The position numbers and the translations under genes were made by a program. Shown in pieces: positions 53,440 to 64,000 of a DNA stretch of 64,000 nucleotides. The notes beneath the pieces were generated by a model. That model worked only from the letters and a program-made list of their open reading frames with translations. It did not search any database and was not told the DNA's origin. This stretch comes from Protopterus annectens. Lineage: Eukaryota > Chordata > Ceratodontiformes > Protopteridae. Numbering within the stretch: position 1 is the first letter of the stretch; every line of letters begins with the position of its first letter. Location of the stretch: positions 476,055,717 to 476,119,716 of the forward strand of contig NC_056738.1 of the NCBI RefSeq assembly GCF_019279795.1, read 5' to 3'.

Positions 53440-56420
53440 CTGGGGTGTTGTTCCGATAATAAAGTGGCAATACCTCCCAATCGTGACCTCTGGGTATGGT
53501 ATGAAAGTGGTTGTTAACCTGCAACATTGGATGTATAGCATTGGTTTCTGGTGTCGGAAGACATGGTTCCTGTAGCACAACACAGTATGGGTAGTCAAGC
53601 ACACATACACAATTGCTGAACACACAGCATCAGTGAAACCCACTGCTCACAAGGACACAGTCCGACAAGCTCTACACTTTACATATGCACAGTGGTGTCC
53701 ATTGTAGGACCCAAAATTGTGGAAAGAATCGAATAATGTGTTATTCCAACGCTGCACCTGAACTCATTGTCGCCACAGGTACACATATGCACCGCAAGCG
53801 TGTTTAATGTTGCTGATAGCTGTCCATGTAATGCAGCACAGATGCACAGAAATACCCAGGGTACCGGGTCCATAGAACTGCATCCACATCACACCTCCGC
53901 ACACATGACGGATGTGTAATGGGTACTGTCAATTGTTGCAGTCAAGGGATTCTGGGTATGTAGACTCTGTGCTCGGTGTCGATTCGCAGGGAATACTTTC
54001 TCCCGCCTGTGGGAGGGATGTGTGCGATCACCTGCCTCAGTCTCCGCTAATAATGCAAACCATACCCGGAGAATGCTAAATGTAGGTGTGTAATGTGTAC
54101 AGCCCCATACTACTGTCCAGTAGGCAATTGTCATGGATGGACACCCGTATGGCCAGAATGGCACCCACAACTGCAAACCCGGTAAATGACATAGCCGCTG
54201 GAAGGCATAACACAGGAAATACACATAGGGACTACAGTTGACATTCCACATACAAAGCAGGACCGCTGCCAACACCGGCGACACAGCACTCAATCTGCCA
54301 GCAACAGACTGAGGAGCACCCGCCACCGCACAGCGGAACAGATGTGCGACCTGTGGAACACATACTAATGGCACACACACAACGCCAAGTAGGATATGTA
54401 AACTATGGCTTTCCCACCTATGAAGACAACATGGTTAAATGAATGCATAGGTAAGCAACATGTTCTGGTGGTGTTATAGTGGAAATACAGTGACGGATAT
54501 GTCCCATTGGGACGCCTGCGGTTTAAATTGAGCATTTGCTAACCAGCATCTTTGGATGTATGTAATTTGTCCACAGTAGTAAATCACCTGGTTATGTAGC
54601 ACCATGTGGAATGGGTAGTCCAACAGACATCCGCGATTCCTGAACACACAGTATCAGTGAAACCCACTGCTCACAAGGACACAGTCCGACAAGCTCTACA
54701 CTTTACATATGCACAGTGGTGTCCAATGTAGGACCCAAAAATTTGTCTAAAGACAGGAATGCCGCATTCTTTCAACACTTAAGTGAACTCATTGACGACA
54801 CAGGTACACATATGCACCGCAAACGTGTTTAATGTTGCTGATAGCTGTCCATGTAATGCAGCACAGATGCACAGAAATACCCAGGGTACCGGGTCCATAG
54901 CACTGCATCCACATCACACTTCCGCACACATGACGGATGTGTAATGGGTACTGTCAATTGTCGCGTCAAGGGATTCTGGGTATGTAGACTCTGTGCTCGG
55001 TGTTGTTTCGCAGGCAATCCTTCCTCCCGCCCTGTGGGAGGGATGTGCGTAGCACCTGCCTTACTCCCCGCTAATAATGCAAACCATACTCCGGAGAATG
55101 CTAAATGTAGGTGTGGAATGTGTACAGCCCTATACTAGTGTCCAGTAGGCAATTGTCATGGATGGACACCCGTATGGCCAGGATGGCACCCACAACTGCA
55201 AACCCGGTAAATGACATAGCCGCGGTAAGGCATGACACAGGAAATACACATAGGGACCACAGTTGACATTCCACATACAGAGCCGGACTCTCGTACCAAC
55301 ACCGGCAAGACAGCACTCAGTCTGCCAGCAACAGACTGAGGAGCACCCGCCACCGCACAGCGGAACAGATGTGCGTCCTGTGGAACACAGACTAATGGCA
55401 CACACACGACGACACGTAGGATGTGTAAACTATGGCATTCCCACCTACGAAGACAACATGGTTACATGAATGCATAGGTAAGCAACATGTTCTGGTGGTG
55501 TTATATTGGAAATATAGTGACGGATATGTCCCATTGGGATGTCTGAGGTTTATATGAAGCAGTTGGTAACCACCATCTTTGGATGTATGTCATTTGTTCA
55601 CAGTACTAACGCAGCCGGTTATGTAGCACCATGTGGAATGGGTAGTCAAACAGACATCCGCGATTGGGGAACATACACCAGCAGTGAAAAGCACTGGGCA
55701 GGTGGACACAGTCCAGCAACATCTAACTTGACATATGCACATCGGTGTCCATTGTAGGACCCAAAAATTCTGTTCAGAGCATGCCTGCTAGCTTCCTGCA
55801 TTACTCATGTGATCTAATTGTCGACACCACGCCACAGGTACACATAGGCACGCAAGCGTGTTCAATGTTGATGATAGCTGTCCATGAACTGCAGCACACA
55901 TGCACAGAAATACCCAGGGTATCGGGTCCATACAGCTGCGCCCACATCACACTGCAGCACACATGAAGGATGTGTAATGGGTACTGTCCACTGTTGCAGT
56001 CAAGGGAGTCTGGGTATGTAGAATCTGGCCTCGTGTTGTTTCGCAGGCAATCCTTTGTCCCGCCTGGGGAGGGACGCAGCGTAGCACATGCGCCACTCTC
56101 CGCTAATAATGCACACCATACTCCGGGAATGCAAAATGCAGGTGTGAAATGTGTACAGCCCCATACCAGTGTATAGTAGGCAATTCACATGGATGGACAA
56201 GCGTATGACTAAGATGGCACACATAAATGCAAACCCGTGGAATTACACTGCCGTAGTAAAGCATTACACAAGTCATACACATAGGGACTACAGTTGACAT
56301 TCCCCATACAAGAAACACAGACAACCAGCCGATGAAGTCCAAAGCAAAGACGAGGTACTGTAGGGACCGCCAGTGACCAACCAGAGCACACCAAGAATTA
56401 AAGGCAGTCACCATAGTCTA
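53440..56420. repeat. ~1.03-kb tandem repeat, array 1 (about three units)
   Basis: The anchor string GTGAAACCCACTGCTCACAAGG...GGTGTCCATTGTAGGACCC recurs near 53632, 54655 and, diverged, 55683, giving periods of about 1023 and 1028 bp. Each unit continues through GCACAGAAATACCCAGGGTA, CACATGACGGATGTGTAATGGGTACTG, a CCCGCC-GTGGGAGGG stem, GTGTCCAGTAGGCAATT, CACATAGGGAC and TGAATGCATAGGTAAGC. Units 1 and 2 are very similar. The third has drifted and loses similarity near 56340. Open frames exist on the minus strand but are not conserved between units, so I see no gene. Confidence 0.8.
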
Positions 56421-56929
56421 TTGAGCACACTTCGCCTGCTTCATAAGCAGACTTATTCAGACTACATACAATGTAGTCCAACCTACTACATTTACAAGCA
56501 TTAATTGGTTGGTACATTAGATGTGCTAGGTACTAATTACATGCCTTAAAGGCAGACAAGTTTAACAAACCTTACTTGGGTTACACATCCCACACAGTGA
56601 GGACAACAGACATTGCTTCAAAAGGTACAGTATTCATCGGAAAATGGAAATATATGTACATATATGAAACATGAACCAACATAAAATGTTTTCCAAATGT
56701 CTGACTGTGTAAGCTACATGTATATGTCCTACGGATTGTGCCAATATATTAACAGAACTGCAGACACCTAGTAATATGAATGAACCATAATATATACACA
56801 TAAACCGTATGAATATGAGTACTGTAAAATAGACCAACGAAATGTAAAGATTCACAATGTGCTAATGTAACATTCATTTAGAAGGTTACAGAAATAAATC
56901 AATCCAGACATCCATGTGTAAATACTAAC
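56421..56929. other. Unassigned AT-rich DNA between array 1 and CR1 copy 8
   Basis: No known repeat. Lower GC than its neighbours, with short ATAT/ACAT stretches. Confidence 0.45.
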
Positions 56930-58360
56930 AGAAGGCCAGCGAGGTGCTTGCCCTCACATGTACTGGGATGTCGGTCCACAGCATAGTGAGTGTCTGGGTG
57001 ATGAATCCGTCCCAACAACACGCTCGATTAATGACAGTGTCAAGGTGTACGCCAGCTGCCCTTGTGGTTCTGAGGGATCTACCTTATTTACGCGGAAGCA
57101 TAGTCATCAGATCTGGTTCGACCTAGCCGCATGCCAGGCACGGGTCACCTCTGGGCAAGTGGTATGCAACTGTATACAGCTGGAATCCTTTCAGTCGGTC
57201 AGTATAACACATATACCTGAGACCCTGCATCCGCTTGTCGAAGAACTCTTGCTGCCTTTCCCGCTGCTGCAGGTGTTGGGTCAGATACATTCTGAACGGG
57301 CATTGTACCCAATCATAGGTCTATTGAGTGATGAGTACAAGGGGACAATGACCTCCCCTGATCTAGATGTGAATCCCTTCATGATGATGTGGGCAATGTG
57401 GAAGGTCTACCCAACTATGTTAGCAACATGTGTGTCTAACGAACGGTTAACAACAACACGTGTCCCCAGATCACTGGTAACCCTCCGTGTTCAGTGGACT
57501 GCCACCTATATGGTAGCTCGGGTAACCTTGTTCATCCCGGCGGGTATGCCTATGCATTTCCTGGCATTTAGCTGTAGGACATGTCTCTGGTACCACTTAT
57601 CCACATCTGTGAGGCACTCCTGAAGGATATCTGTGTCAGATGTGTGTCTGACCTGGCATCCGGGTTTGCAGTCGATGCAAACATTGTCACCCATAACCCC
57701 TGTGTGTGCGGTACATTGGAAACGTAGATGCTGGAAATAGTGGACCCAGGACTGAGCCCCATGGGACACCACCTGTGACTGGCTGTGAGTATGACATGGC
57801 GCCAGCAACTATGGCCATGTGTGTTCTGTGACCTAGCCCGCTTGCAACCCATAGGGCGCATGTATGGATTTACATTCAAGATGACGGGTTTATCAAGTAT
57901 ACCCGAGGGGGTATTGTGTCGACGGCCTCTGCCGGGTTGAGGTAGGCTGTATGGACTGGTTTACCCTCAGCAATGGCCTTGGTGACTGATTCTACAAAGT
58001 GAAACACGTGTAAAGGGCATGATCTGACTATGACCAAGCTAAACTGGGTTGTATCCAAAGTATGCGGGTCCCCTATGTCCTCATCTATGTGTCCCATTAT
58101 GATCCATCTCCATGGCTTTGCAGATAAGGCTTGTCAAACTAATGGTATGGTAATACCCAGGGTCAGTGGAGGCACCATCTATGTGGAGTGTGACTACAGT
58201 CGCCCTGTGCTACTACTCAGGTACGATCCTGAGGTGAGGCTAGGATTACACAGCTGTCCGGCGTGGGTTAAATTCCCCATAGAGTTCCCGGAGTGCACAG
58301 CTGGGACACCATGTGGACCCATGGATGTTGTGTTAACTGCCTTGGGGCTGGATGTGGGTA
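56930..58360 (-). mobile_element. CR1-type retrotransposon, copy 8 (fragment, ORF2 only)
   Basis: This minus-strand fragment of ORF2 lacks both the 3' UTR tail and the endonuclease. It begins at GGCCAGCGAGGTGCTTGCC (copy 6 position 38232) and ends at ATGGATGTTGTGTTAACTGCC (copy 6 about 39635). It is less diverged than copy 7 but shows the same replacement of homopolymers. For example, the copy 6 block GATCTAGATTTTTTGAGG reads GATCTACCTTATTTACGCGG at 57077. Confidence 0.85.
56930..58360 (-). pseudogene. CR1 copy 8 reverse transcriptase remnant
   Basis: This covers the RT from the fingers to the C-terminal domain, without a continuous frame. The protein-level pieces on the minus strand are: HTAYLNPAEAVDTIPP (57945-57900, copy 6 AYLDLAKAFDTIPHS), then CQVRHTSDTDILQECLTDVDKWYQRH (57660-57590), the region just after the catalytic box. 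The box itself (near 57670) is lost through small deletions. The nucleotide-level match to copy 6 remains good at about 75-80% by eye in the best blocks. Confidence 0.78.
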
Positions 58361-58424
58361 ATGCTGGACATACCAACGGCAGACGCACACGCTCCCGAGT
58401 CCGATGCCCAAGGGACCACACACA

Positions 58425-58583
58425 TAGCCGGCCTTAGGCATAGGCCAAGTAGGTAGCCGCCTAGGGTGTTGCTCTACCGGGCACCTTTCCAGACTCTATT
58501 TGGTGTAGGTAGACCAGGAGGGGGTAGCGGTGACGATCGGTGGCAACCTCTGCCTAGGTCACCACTTACCCTAAGGCCACTCT
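58425..58583. mobile_element. Short DNA-transposon-like repeat (hAT-type MITE candidate)
   Basis: It starts AGCCGGCCTTAGGCATAGG and ends CCTAAGGCCACTCT, giving an imperfect inverted end with the shared core GGCCTTAGG. The inner block GCCGCCTAGGG recalls a hAT-type repeat seen in many vertebrates. I found no clear 8-bp target duplication. Confidence 0.45.
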
Positions 58584-60369
58584 TCCCGTGGGTAATACAG
58601 CAGTACCCACACCCAGACGCTGGTCATCGCTAGGGTCATTGCTAGTATGGCACATCATCTACGAAGGAAGGAAACCATATATCCCCAGACATAATGGCAC
58701 AGCATAATGCCTGTTCGCCGCCAAAGGCAGACATACGCCACCCGCCGGTGCGGACGCATCGCGCGAGATGTCCGCTAACAATGCCGACAATGTGTCGCTT
58801 TGTGAAACAAACTCCACAGAGACATTCAATAATAGACAACGACGGACAACCCGATGTCCTCGTGGTTCGAGCTGTTCAACCTGTTACGCCATGTTAAATG
58901 TGTGTAGCACAGCGAACCGGCCAAACAAAGCAACGCACATGTCTGTGGCTCAGTGAAAGTCGCCACGCAATGTTAAACCCTTGTAATATTGCGACACAGC
59001 CCATACATACGGAGGGTTAGTAATGGCAGTAGGTTAGTTCGATCAGACCGTGTGCAATTAGTATAACGAGATCTACAACGGATACACCGGACAATCGATG
59101 CACACGGTTAAGACTAATTGGGGCCGTGATATGGTACCATGGACACGGACAAAACGCGCTCCATGTGACTCATCTAACATTCAGACAGGGTCAGGGCGTC
59201 CCGCATAGTGGGCGGACAAGACCAAACCCAAAGCACCACAGCAACACCCTGACAATCAAGGCCTGTATGCATATGGGATATAAGCAGCTGTCATCTGAAC
59301 AGCCCTGTGGTGACGACATATGCATCCTGGGCCATGAGCGAGGGGAATTAGGAATGTTCAACATGCAGTACCGCACCTTTCCCAGCAGGAGAATGGATGC
59401 CTGTGACGCATGCGGTGCGGGGGTGATATGTAAATGTACATAGGTACCACGGGTATGCATATTAATGACAACTAACAGCTAACGCGGCACTGGTCACAGT
59501 AGAGTCAAACGTGACTGCAGTCACGCTGGAATTATGACTATAGAACATATAGATGTGCACGCACGTAAAGCGCCCATGCTGCAAAGACTGTTACATATAT
59601 AAAGCTGTAAGTGCTTTCTGCACACGCCCGGCCAACCGGATCAGACATATGTTACCGAATAGTCACAAGTAACGCAAAACACGTAACCACACAGACACTG
59701 TAAACATATATAAACGGAATACGGATATGCATGTGCGCTGCGCGCCAGAACCCACAATCCGACATGCGAAAGTGTAATGCGTGTGTGATCCAGTGGAACC
59801 AGGGAAGGTTACGGATGTCTCCTCCACACGCTTACATTCATAATTGTCAAATATATGCTTAAATAGTACCTATTGATTCCATGCTTTGTTATCGTAATGC
59901 TACTAATATACACATCGATATACAATAACCTGATCAACACACTACATTCTAAGGTGCACTCTCACCAATTATCAACTATGTGTCCGGATACTGATTGTAT
60001 TTACCAATATTGTAGATATATTAACACATTGTTGCCGTATTATTGTTTCCATGAAGTAAGGCATGCAACACTGATATGTATATGTCACGCTATAATCAAG
60101 ACTTGGAGCACTGTCCACCTAACTATGAGCAGGTTTATTGATTAATTCGCTTTAAACCGACTCTGAAGGAAGTGAATTAGGACGGCTATGTCATGACATC
60201 CGCATCTCGACGGTGCCCCATGTTAGTAGTTGAGAGAGCTCAGTATCCTTTCACTGTGGAGTCTATCGATTTGACAGTGTCTGTTTCAGCCGATATATGT
60301 TCCATAATGTCGCTTATGAAGATGGGCAGGACGCAAGGTTTGCTGTATTTACGCATACCAGCACGTGGA
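58584..60369. other. Unassigned CpG-richer DNA
   Basis: No gene or known repeat. Open frames (for example 58694-58897 and 59126-59443) lack recognisable motifs. GC is higher at 58.6-59.4 kb and falls after 59.8 kb. Confidence 0.45.
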
Positions 60370-62310
60370 TATAGATAGGCCATGTCATACAAACGATGGG
60401 TAGTCAAGCAGACATCCACGACTGGGGAACATACAGCGCAGTCAATACCACTGGCCAGATGGGGACAGTCAAACACGCTCTACACTTTACAAATGCACAT
60501 CGGTGTCCATTGTAGGACTCCAAAATTCTGACTTTTGCCAGTATGCGCCAGAAAAGCCAATCCGAGTACATACCGTGACTACGGCACCGCTAGACATATG
60601 CACCACCAGCGTGTTTAAGGTTGATGATACCTGCCCATGACATGCAGGACATATGAACAGAGGTCCCCAGACTGCCGTGGTCCATACATGTGGCCCATAT
60701 CCCAGTTCCGCACACATGAAGGATGTGTCATGCGCATCGCGGGGGTTGCAGCCCTGGTATCCTGGGTATGCAAAATGGGTCTCGTGTTGTTTGGCTGATA
60801 ATCCGCTGTCCCGCCTGCGGGAGGGCTGCGGGTACAGGACGGCCTTAGTCCCCAGTAAGGATGCAAAGCACCCATAGGGTAATGCTAAAGGCATGTGTGA
60901 AATGTGTTCAGCCCTACATCAGTGTCCAGTAGGCATTTCCCAAGGATGGACAAACGCACGGACAAGATGGCACCCATAATAGCAAGCCTGGTGGAATCAC
61001 ACAGCCGTAGTAGGGCATGACACAGGACATATAGATGGAAACAGCAGTACATACACCCCGTAGACATCCATCCTGCCATGCTAATCCCAGCGCATACAGC
61101 AGCGAAGGTGCTATCCAGTATGTGGGGATCACCCGCCCACTCGGGCGAACATACCTGCGACTCCGCGGAACACATATTAATGGCACACCAACAACGCCAA
61201 GTAGGAAGGCCATACTATCGCTAAAATATGGAGTTCACACACATAACCGACATACTGTCATGAATTCATAGGTTCTACATGTACCGCTGTGTTATACTGA
61301 CAATTCAGTGGCGGATAGTTCACAATGGTACCTGTGAGGATTATGTAAAGCTGTTGCCAACCTGCAGGACTACAGTAACACCCTATGGGTAGATTGTGGA
61401 AGGACACGGGTTACGAGCACTACATAATATGGGTAGGCGGACAGACATCCGAATGGGGAACATACGGCGCAGTCAAACCCACTGGCCGAATGGACACAGT
61501 CCAACATGTCCTAAACTTTACATATGCACATCGGTGTCCATTGCAGGACCCAAATATTACTCCTTAAGTGAGTGTGAGCAACATAGTGTGAACCGAAGAG
61601 GTGACAGCCGTGACTACGGCACAGGTAGACATGTGCACCACAGGTGTCTTCAAGGGTGATGACAGCCGCCCATGAAATGCAGGACATATGAATAGGACTC
61701 CCCAGGCTGCTGCATCCATACACGTACGCCCACATCCCATTTCCTCACACATGAAGGGTGTGAAAGGGTACTGTCGACGGTTGCAGACATGGGATCGTGG
61801 GTATGCATATATGGGTGTCGGTGTGGATTGGCAGATGATTCACCGCCCCGCCTGCAGCGGACGTGGCCATGGCATATGCGCATTCGCAATACTAATACCG
61901 ATCATCCACCGGAAATGGAGAATGCAGCTGTGAAATGTTGACAGCCCGATACTAGTGTCCAGTAGGCAGTTCCCATGGATGGACAAACGTACGGCCAAGA
62001 TGGCACCCATAGCTGCCAACCTGGGGGAATCCCACAGCTGTTGCAAGGCATAACCCAGGGAATACAGATACGGTGTACAGTACACACACCCCATTCAAAG
62101 AAAGACCGCTGGGCAGATACCGCGCACAACACACCATGTGCCAGCACATCTATGGGGATCACACGCTTCCATACAGTGGAACAGATGGGTCACCTGTGTA
62201 AAGATACCAATGGCACAATCTCCACGCCTGCTGGGAATGACATAGGATGGTCAAACTATGGCGCTTACACCACAGAAAGACATCCTTCGTGAATTAATAG
62301 GATTGATGTC
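60370..62310. repeat. ~1.03-kb tandem repeat, array 2 (about two units)
   Basis: The same unit as array 1, more diverged. Anchors are CAGTCAATACCACTGG...GGTGTCCATTGTAGGA near 60432 and CAGTCAAACCCACTGG...GGTGTCCATTGCAGGA near 61470, a spacing of about 1.03 kb. Each continues through ACACATGAAGG-TGTG, a CCCGCCTGC-G stem, GTGTCCAGTAGGCA-TTCCCA, GAATTCATAGG or GAATTAATAGG, and the gap block before the next anchor. Array 2 units are closer to unit 3 of array 1 than to units 1 and 2. Confidence 0.75.
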
Positions 62311-62934
62311 AATACAACATGGCAAACACCCAATGAACAGGGAAGACTTGCTGGCACCCTATGGCCCCAAACAATGTCACACATAGGTAGATGGAACAGT
62401 CAACATAAACATTTCGTCCACGACAGGTCGCATATGGTATCCAAAGGTACTTCATAGACATGTATGCGCTTATCACCCGCTGGCCCCGTGGAGACTTACA
62501 CATAACATGGAAGTATCCAGGCTTTAAATGTCCACCCTTACACTTCCATTTGTCACTTTCTATGCGAAAGCAATGGGGATGTAGCCACAGCATAGAAAGC
62601 AGAGACGCATTGCTAACTAAACACACACATGTCACCATCACAGAAAGCATACTATGAACACACGTATTACATGATATTGTACTATGCAACACAAACAAAC
62701 CGAAACATGCAGCAAGAATAGTCACCGTAGTTCGACACAACCCAAGTCTTCGTGAACATTTGAACAGTTCATGAAAACATGCAACGCTTTCGTTGTTTCC
62801 ACAACGGTGCAGGAAATATGCTATGTCTACTTAATGTTCACAAACAACAATGTGAGTCCTAACATGATTTTAAATATCACACTGTTGATTGTGAACACTG
62901 TAACAATTTGCTTATTCAGATGTATGGTCGAAAG
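62311..62934. other. Unassigned DNA before the terminal satellite
   Basis: No recognised gene or repeat. A 143-codon frame on the minus strand (62740-62309) is Cys-rich but matches nothing I know. Confidence 0.4.
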
Positions 62935-64000
62935 CAACGGAAACACACACACACACGGAAGGGACGGAGATGAACCTACGCCTATTTACATGAACTCAGT
63001 ACAGTATGAATCAATTACACAACGCTACCGAAGTTAACTGACGTGAGCGCTGTCGAAGGCATACATGTAGGCTGCTGACGCCACCCGCGAAGACAATAGT
63101 TGGCAATAGCCAAGGCATGTGTTGCGGAGCCGCCTAAAAGCATAATCAGTCGCAGAGGCAGCTGGAAACACACACACACACACACACGAAGGGACGGGGA
63201 CGAACCTACGACTATCTACATGAACACACTACTGTATGAAGCATTTACAGAACGCTGCCACCGAAGTTTGCTAAACAGAGCGCTGTCACAGGCATACTTG
63301 TAGGCTGCTGACGCCAGCCAAGAAGACAATAGTTGGCAATAGCCAAGGCATGTGTTGCGGAGCCGCCTAAAAGCATAATCAGTCGCAGAGGCAGCTGGAA
63401 ACACACACACACACACACACGGAAGGGACGGGGACGAACCTACGACTATCTACATGAACACACTACTGTATGAAGCATTTACAGAACGCGCCACCGAAGT
63501 TTGCTAAACAGAGCGCTGTCACAGGCATACTTGTAGGCTGCTGACGCCACCCGCGAAGACAATAGTTGGCAATAGCCAAGGCATGTGTTGCGGAGCCGCC
63601 TAAAAGCATAATCAGTCGCAGAGGCAGCTGGAAACACACACACACACACGGAAGGGACGGGGACGAACCTACGACTATCTACATGAACACACTACTGTAT
63701 GAAGCATTTACAGAACGCTGCCACCGAAGTTTGCTAAACAGAGCGCTGTCACAGGCATACTTGTAGGCTGCTGACGCCAGCCGCAAGACAATAGTTGGCA
63801 ATAGCCAAGGCATGTGTTGGAGCCGCCTAAAAGCATAATCAGTCGCAGAGGCAGCTGGAAACACACACACACACACACACGGAAGGGACGGGGACGAACC
63901 TACGACTATCTACATGAACACACTACTGTATGAAGCATTTACAGAACGCTACCGAAGTTTGCTAAACAGAGCGCTGTCACAGGCATACTTGTAGGCTGCT
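62935..64000. repeat. ~233-bp satellite with internal (AC)n, continues past window end
   Basis: Unit landmarks are GGCAGCTGGAAACACAC...GGAAGGGACGGGGACGAACC, then CATGAACACACTACTGTATG, then CAGAGCGCTGTCACAGGC, then GACAATAGTTGGCAATAGCC. GCTGG starts at 63161, 63394, 63627 and 63854, giving periods of 233, 233 and 227. A more diverged unit begins at about 62935. The short period comes from AC-run length and small deletions (for example GTTGGAGCC for GTTGCGGAGCC). Units other than the first are over 95% alike by eye. Confidence 0.95.

Noticed and set aside
52694-53623. 309-codon minus-strand frame as a gene
   Set aside because: It crosses diverged CR1 copy 7 linker sequence and the start of the 1.03-kb array. 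It is chance openness in DNA poor in stop codons.
53889-54380. 163-codon frame in the 1.03-kb unit as a conserved protein
   Set aside because: The equivalent frame is shifted or broken in the neighbouring unit (55130-55407) and in array 2, so no selection for coding is visible.
63100-63876. Repeated 60-67-codon frames with His-Thr runs
   Set aside because: They are translations of the 233-bp satellite and its (AC)n tract.

Overview
The window is repeat-dense DNA from a eukaryote, most likely a non-mammalian vertebrate. I would guess an amphibian or a lobe-finned or ray-finned fish, but I cannot name the species. The evidence is the repeat mix: CR1-type LINEs whose ORF1 carries an SGNH esterase domain, an RTE-clade LINE, an L1/Tx1-like LINE, tRNA-derived SINEs, a Penelope-like inverted-repeat insertion, a retrovirus-like LTR element and many microsatellites. 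I see no host protein-coding exon, no rRNA or functional tRNA gene, and nothing prokaryotic. Every recognisable coding sequence is a decayed transposable-element gene.

Layout, 1-41 kb. A plus-strand CR1 copy (copy 1) fills 1-4697, and its 5' UTR runs off the left edge. A hairpin-rich MITE candidate follows (4999-5442), then about 4 kb of unassigned DNA with a 48-bp minisatellite. A 5'-truncated CR1 (copy 2, minus) at 9.6-12.2 kb abuts an RTE element (12.2-15.4 kb) and a SINE. From 16.4 to 36.6 kb there is a nest. Old CR1 fragments (copies 3 and 5) flank an L1-like element (17351-32638) with a 14-bp target-site duplication. That L1 is split by a near-complete CR1 (copy 4, 18475-24552) and has an unexplained 3.6 kb between its ORF1 and ORF2. 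Copy 5 also holds a 626-bp inverted-repeat insertion with a perfect 14-bp duplication. CR1 copy 6 (38.0-40.2 kb) sits inside a (TA)n tract.

Layout, 41-64 kb. The texture changes sharply: higher GC, more CpG, and almost no A or T runs of six or more. This part holds ~350-bp repeats, an endogenous retrovirus-like provus with paired ~739-bp LTRs and a GATGT duplication (43051-50440), and two very diverged CR1 copies (7 and 8). It also holds two arrays of a ~1.03-kb tandem unit, a small DNA-transposon-like repeat, and a ~233-bp satellite with internal (AC)n that runs off the right edge.

The genes do not form a pathway. What the window records is a history of insertions: the old CR1 fragments and their surroundings came first, the L1 inserted into that locus, and CR1 copy 4 then inserted into the L1. 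All boundaries come from reading the sequence by eye, and element edges without a stated duplication are approximate.
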